This document shows, in pieces, positions 13,862-16,357 of a stretch of DNA of 16,357 nt. The DNA is from an uncultured Lachnospiraceae bacterium (lineage in GTDB: Bacteria; Bacillota; Clostridia; Lachnospirales; Lachnospiraceae). Location: assembly GCA_947591115.1 (NCBI GenBank), contig CANQCX010000020.1, positions 1 through 16,357 on the forward strand. Direction: 5' to 3'. Under the pieces are notes generated by a model. It saw only the letters and a list, made by a program, of their open reading frames with translations. It made no database searches and had not been told where the DNA came from. The first letter of the stretch is position 1, and each line of letters opens with the position of its first letter. A program made the translations under genes and the position numbers.

Positions 13862-14701
13862 TTATTTGGAATAATCGTAGAATCCGATACCGGTCTTGCG
13901 TCCCAGCTTTCCTGCGCGGACCATCTTCTTCAGAAGCGGATGCGGACGGTACTTCGGATCTCCGGTCTCGTCATACAGCACGTTCATGATGGCAAGGCAG
14001 ATATCCAGTCCTACCAGATCGCCCAGCTCCAATGGTCCCATCGGATGATTTGCGCCCAGCTTCATCGCGGTATCTACGCCTTCTACGGATGCAACGCCAT
14101 CCGCTACAATGCCGATGCCCTCGTTGATCATCGGGATCAGGATCCGGTTTACTACAAAGCCTGCCGCCTCGTTTACCTGAACCGGAGTTTTGCCGATTTC
14201 TTCGGAAATCGCAACGATCTTGTCTTTCATTTCATCCGGAGTATTCTCTCCTTCAATAACCTCGATCAGCTTCATAACCGGAGCCGGATTGAAGAAATGC
14301 ATACCGATGACCGGACGATCCAGTCCCGCGCCGATCTCCGTAATCGAAAGGGACGAGGTATTGGTTGCAAAAAGGCAGGTAGACGGAACAATGTCCTGAA
14401 GCTCCTTAAAGGTCTGCTTTTTCACGTCCATGACTTCCAGTGCAGCCTCTACGATCAAATCTGCGTCTGTACAGATCGTTTTAACGCCGGTCGTAATCTT
14501 CGCTAAAATTTTATCGGCGTCCTCCTGAGCCATCTTTCCTTTTGCAACTCTCTTTTCAAAGCCTTTTGCGATCTTATTTTTGCCGTTTGCAGCAAACTCC
14601 TCGTTAATATCGCAAAGATATACTTCATACCCCTCTGTCTGCGCAAATGCCTGTGCGATTCCGGAACCCATAGTTCCGGCGCCAATTACACCAACTTTCA
14701 T
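13862..14701 (-). CDS. hbd: 3-hydroxybutyryl-CoA dehydrogenase
   Basis: Hbd reduces acetoacetyl-CoA to 3-hydroxybutyryl-CoA. The 279-residue chain has the Rossmann loop GAGTMGSGIAQAFA (7-20), an Asp at the end of the second strand (D31 in LCDIN) that favours NADH, the catalytic His and Glu in GMHFFNPAPVMKLIEV (H135, E147), N185 in FVVNR, and the C-terminal dimer region NHPMGPLELGDLVGLD. The ATG at 14701 has AGGAGG upstream at good spacing. Gaps to thlA (80 bases) and bcd (79 bases) are too small for a crotonase gene. A TATAAT within the gap before hbd (minus strand, about 14722-14727) has no decent -35, so a separate promoter is doubtful. Confidence 0.96.
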   Translation of the reverse strand: MKVGVIGAGTMGSGIAQAFAQTEGYEVYLCDINEEFAANGKNKIAKGFEKRVAKGKMAQEDADKILAKITTGVKTICTDADLIVEAALEVMDVKKQTFKELQDIVPSTCLFATNTSSLSITEIGAGLDRPVIGMHFFNPAPVMKLIEVIEGENTPDEMKDKIVAISEEIGKTPVQVNEAAGFVVNRILIPMINEGIGIVADGVASVEGVDTAMKLGANHPMGPLELGDLVGLDICLAIMNVLYDETGDPKYRPHPLLKKMVRAGKLGRKTGIGFYDYSK

Positions 14702-14781
14702 GTCTGTTACCTCCTAATCTGATTATAAAATAAATAATATCTGGCAAAGTATGTATTTACACGAACAATTCCGGCTGCGGA

Positions 14782-15969
14782 CTATTCATATTTCTCAACG
14801 ATCGTCGCGCATCCCATTCCGCCGCCGATGCAAAGGGTTGCAAGGCCTCTCTTGGAATCCCTTTTTGCCATCTCGTGCAGCAAAGTAACAAGAATACGGC
14901 AGCCGGAAGCTCCAACCGGATGTCCGAGTGCGATTGCTCCGCCGTTTACATTTACTTTGGACATATCAAAATTGAGATCTCTTGCAACCGCTACGGACTG
15001 AGCGGCAAACGCTTCATTCGCCTCGATCAGATCCATATCGTCAATGGTAAGTCCGGTTCTCTCCAATACCTTTCTTGTAGCGGCAACCGGACCAACTCCC
15101 ATGATCTCCGGCGCTACGCCTGCAAGCGCGCCCGCTACCCATGTCGCCATCGGGGTAACTCCAAGCTCTTTTGCTTTTTCTTCGCTCATAACGACGATCG
15201 CCGCTGCGCCGTCATTGATTCCGGAAGCATTGCCGGCGGTAACCAGTCCGCCCTCTTTTCCGGAGCAGCACTTCAGGTTTGCGAGCGTTTCTTTCGTAGT
15301 GCCCGGACGAGGTCCCTCATCCTTTACGAAATCAACCGTTTCTTTCTTTACTTTAACCGGTACCGGAACGATCTCATCATTGAATCTGCCTTCCGCCATT
15401 GCCTTCTCGCATTTCTGCTGGCTGTTTGCGGAAAACTCATCCAGCTCCTCACGAGTAATGCCGTATTTATCGCATACATTTTCAGCAGTGATCATCATAT
15501 GATAATGGTTAAATGCATCCGTCAACGCATCGTTTACCATTGTATCAATGATGGTCGCATTGTTCATACGATAACCGAAACGAGCCTTTGTCATGGCATA
15601 CGGAGCCATTGACATATTCTCCATGCCTCCTGCTACCACGATATCCGCCTGTCCTGCCAGAATCTGTGTTGCAGCTTCATTGACACACTTCAATCCGGAG
15701 CCGCATACTACATTTAAGGTAACTGCCGGAACTTCAATCGGAAGTCCTGCTTTGATGGATGCCTGACGCGCTACGTTCTGTCCCTGCGCCGCCTGAATGA
15801 CGCATCCCATCAGCACCTCATCCACCTGCTCCGGTTTGACGCCGGCACGCTCCAATGCCGCCTTAATTACGATCGCACCTAAATCTGCTGCCGGAGTATT
15901 GCTCAATGCTCCGCCCATCTTGCCGATTGCAGTACGGCAAGCCCCTGCTAATACTACTTTCTTTGCCAT
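14782..15969 (-). CDS. thlA: Acetyl-CoA acetyltransferase (thiolase)
   Basis: The thiolase condenses two acetyl-CoA into acetoacetyl-CoA, the entry step to butyrate. The 395-residue protein has the nucleophile Cys89 in NVVCGSGLKC, His350 in NGGAIALGHPVGASG, and the second active-site Cys380 in CIGGGMG, all in standard positions. NEAFAAQ is also present. In the clostridial homologue ThlA the two active-site cysteines can form a regulatory disulfide; both are present here. AAAGGAG lies eight bases before the ATG at 15967-15969. First gene of the butyrate operon, with promoter and a Rex-like operator upstream. Confidence 0.97.
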   Translation of the reverse strand: MAKKVVLAGACRTAIGKMGGALSNTPAADLGAIVIKAALERAGVKPEQVDEVLMGCVIQAAQGQNVARQASIKAGLPIEVPAVTLNVVCGSGLKCVNEAATQILAGQADIVVAGGMENMSMAPYAMTKARFGYRMNNATIIDTMVNDALTDAFNHYHMMITAENVCDKYGITREELDEFSANSQQKCEKAMAEGRFNDEIVPVPVKVKKETVDFVKDEGPRPGTTKETLANLKCCSGKEGGLVTAGNASGINDGAAAIVVMSEEKAKELGVTPMATWVAGALAGVAPEIMGVGPVAATRKVLERTGLTIDDMDLIEANEAFAAQSVAVARDLNFDMSKVNVNGGAIALGHPVGASGCRILVTLLHEMAKRDSKRGLATLCIGGGMGCATIVEKYE

Positions 15970-16007
15970 GTTCGTATCTCCTTTGATTGTTATTGCGTAC
16001 CATTACG

Positions 16008-16025
16008 CTGTTAATTTTTTAACGA
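16008..16025. promoter_or_regulatory. Candidate Rex (redox-sensing repressor) operator at thlA
   Basis: CTGTTAATTTTTTAACGA matches the known Rex operator TTGTTAA-N4-TTAACAA at 12 of 14 defined positions. It lies over the predicted transcription start of the butyrate operon, just downstream of the -10 box, an effective place for repression. Rex leaves DNA when NADH is high, so the operon would be induced under reducing conditions. The rex gene itself is not in the window. Confidence 0.7.
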
Positions 16026-16029
16026 ACCA

Positions 16030-16058
16030 ATATTACCACATTTTCACATGAAAATCAA
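16030..16058 (-). promoter_or_regulatory. Promoter of the thlA-hbd-bcd-etfB-etfA operon
   Basis: Minus strand TTGATT (16058-16053), 17-base spacer ending in TGG, TAATAT (16035-16030). The TGG before the -10 makes an extended -10 element. The predicted start is near 16023, giving a leader of about 55 bases. Rates of four of six at each box are offset by the exact spacing and extended TG. Confidence 0.7.
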
Positions 16059-16065
16059 TGTATTT

Positions 16066-16106
16066 AAGCGGAAAATTGATGCAAGCATCATTTGTCCGCT
16101 TTTTTT
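16066..16106 (+). terminator. Plus-strand intrinsic terminator upstream of the thlA promoter
   Basis: AAGCGGA (16066-16072) pairs with TCCGCTT (16095-16101), and inside it TGATGC (16077-16082) pairs with GCATCA (16085-16090), followed by seven T residues (16100-16106). The T-run makes it a terminator for rightward transcription only. No plus-strand gene ends here, so it may stop antisense RNA from the thlA side, end a short RNA, or serve as an operator dyad. Confidence 0.7.
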
Positions 16107-16123
16107 CCGTCTGACCGGACCAT

Positions 16124-16144
16124 TTTTCTTTAAATCAAAGAAAA
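16124..16144. repeat. Perfect AT-rich dyad in the thlA/regulator intergenic region
   Basis: TTTTCTTT (16124-16131) and AAAGAAAA (16137-16144) are perfect inverted repeats around AAATC. It could be an operator or chance in AT-rich DNA. The surrounding gap 15970-16295 (326 bases) otherwise holds the two promoters, the Rex-like site, the terminator and a weak dyad with CTTGC (16201-16205) and GCAAG (16231-16235) ends. Confidence 0.4.
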
Positions 16145-16168
16145 TCGTCCTCATATTTTATTTTTCTA

Positions 16169-16197
16169 TTGACATCTTTCTTTTTTAGTTTCATATT
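16169..16197 (+). promoter_or_regulatory. Possible promoter of the right-edge gene
   Basis: Plus strand TTGACA (16169-16174, perfect -35), 17-base spacer, CATATT (16192-16197). Nearer the gene, overlapping TATAAT boxes (16240-16245 and 16245-16250) lack a recognisable -35. Either could be the start site; the leader would be about 90 or 40 bases. Confidence 0.5.
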
Positions 16198-16295
16198 TAT
16201 CTTGCGAATATACATATATAACATATATATGCAAGTCATTATAATATAATCAGTTGAATTGTCCGTTATTTACCATGCACACAAAGGAGAATCAA

Positions 16296-16357
16296 ATGAT
16301 AGAAATTGTTATATGCGATCCAGATACGGCTTTTGCCAAAAATCTCTCTGAAAGAAT
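16296..16357 (+). CDS. Putative response regulator receiver domain, N-terminus only
   Basis: Only 20 codons and two bases are present before the window ends. The start MIEIVICDPDTAFAKNLSER has the beta1 strand followed by acidic residues (CDPD) and a helix start, as in receiver domains of response regulators. AgrA/LytR-type regulators often begin like this, but the output domain is not visible. AAAGGAG lies six bases before the ATG, an ideal ribosome site. It is divergent from thlA; whether it controls the butyrate operon is unknown. Confidence 0.6.
   Translation, partial: MIEIVICDPDTAFAKNLSER

Noticed and set aside
13652..14506. Long plus-strand open frame of 284 codons opposite bcd and hbd
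   Set aside because: It is antisense to two clearly identified genes, has no recognisable protein features and no ribosome site; a shadow of their codon usage. The same holds for other long plus-strand frames such as 2650-3342, 14875-15612 and 9599-10024.
14702..14781. Internal promoter in front of hbd
   Set aside because: A TATAAT is present, but the position 17 bases upstream reads ACTTTG and no extended TG is present.
16201..16295. LytTR-type direct repeats upstream of the right-edge gene
   Set aside because: I looked for paired repeats of the AgrA/LytR type and saw only AT-rich sequence without the expected spaced pair.

Overview
The window comes from an anaerobic, low-to-mid GC Firmicute, most likely a butyrate-producing member of Lachnospiraceae or a close clostridial relative. 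This placement rests on the butyryl-CoA gene cluster, RibU under an FMN riboswitch, clostridial-type promoters and ribosome sites, and the general look of the proteins. Species cannot be named from the sequence. Almost everything is on the minus strand, so transcription mostly runs from high to low coordinates. There are no tRNA or rRNA genes, insertion sequences, phage genes or CRISPR arrays. Both edges cut genes.

Region 1 (1-4990, minus) is a tightly packed operon. It starts at an extended -10 promoter near 4982-4990 and reads ycxB-like membrane protein, tsaE, tsaB, rimI, rnz, a small membrane-anchored protein of unknown function, tsaD and ispD (cut by the left edge). Spacings are -4 to +11 bases. 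The operon combines t6A37 tRNA modification (TsaB, TsaD, TsaE; TsaC is not here), tRNA 3' processing (RNase Z), ribosomal protein S18 acetylation (RimI) and the start of isoprenoid synthesis (IspD).

Region 2 (5008-8793) holds ribU, the riboflavin-binding S component of an ECF transporter. It sits behind a complete FMN riboswitch with an intrinsic terminator and a perfect TTGACA-17-TATAAT promoter. That promoter overlaps the stop codon of tex, the next gene upstream. A DUF2752 membrane protein precedes tex and probably shares its transcript.

Region 3 (8752-9378) has the only complete plus-strand gene. It is a small cytosolic protein with an HExxH motif and two CxxC pairs, transcribed divergently from the DUF2752 gene through overlapping promoters. 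It ends at a hairpin shared with the convergent coaBC (coenzyme A synthesis, 9377-10585).

Region 4 (10683-16058, minus) is the central butyrate pathway operon thlA-hbd-bcd-etfB-etfA, closed by a strong terminator. It makes butyryl-CoA from acetyl-CoA with electron-bifurcating reduction of crotonyl-CoA, but the crotonase gene crt is not in the cluster. A near-consensus Rex operator sits over the predicted transcription start of thlA, which suggests NADH/NAD+ control. The 326-base gap right of thlA holds this promoter, an orphan plus-strand terminator, AT-rich dyads and the promoter of a rightward gene. That gene is cut by the right edge and looks like a response regulator receiver domain.

Most of the window is conserved housekeeping and central metabolism. 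The less ordinary parts are the HExxH/CxxC protein, the unknown anchored protein inside the t6A operon, the missing crt, and the regulatory DNA.
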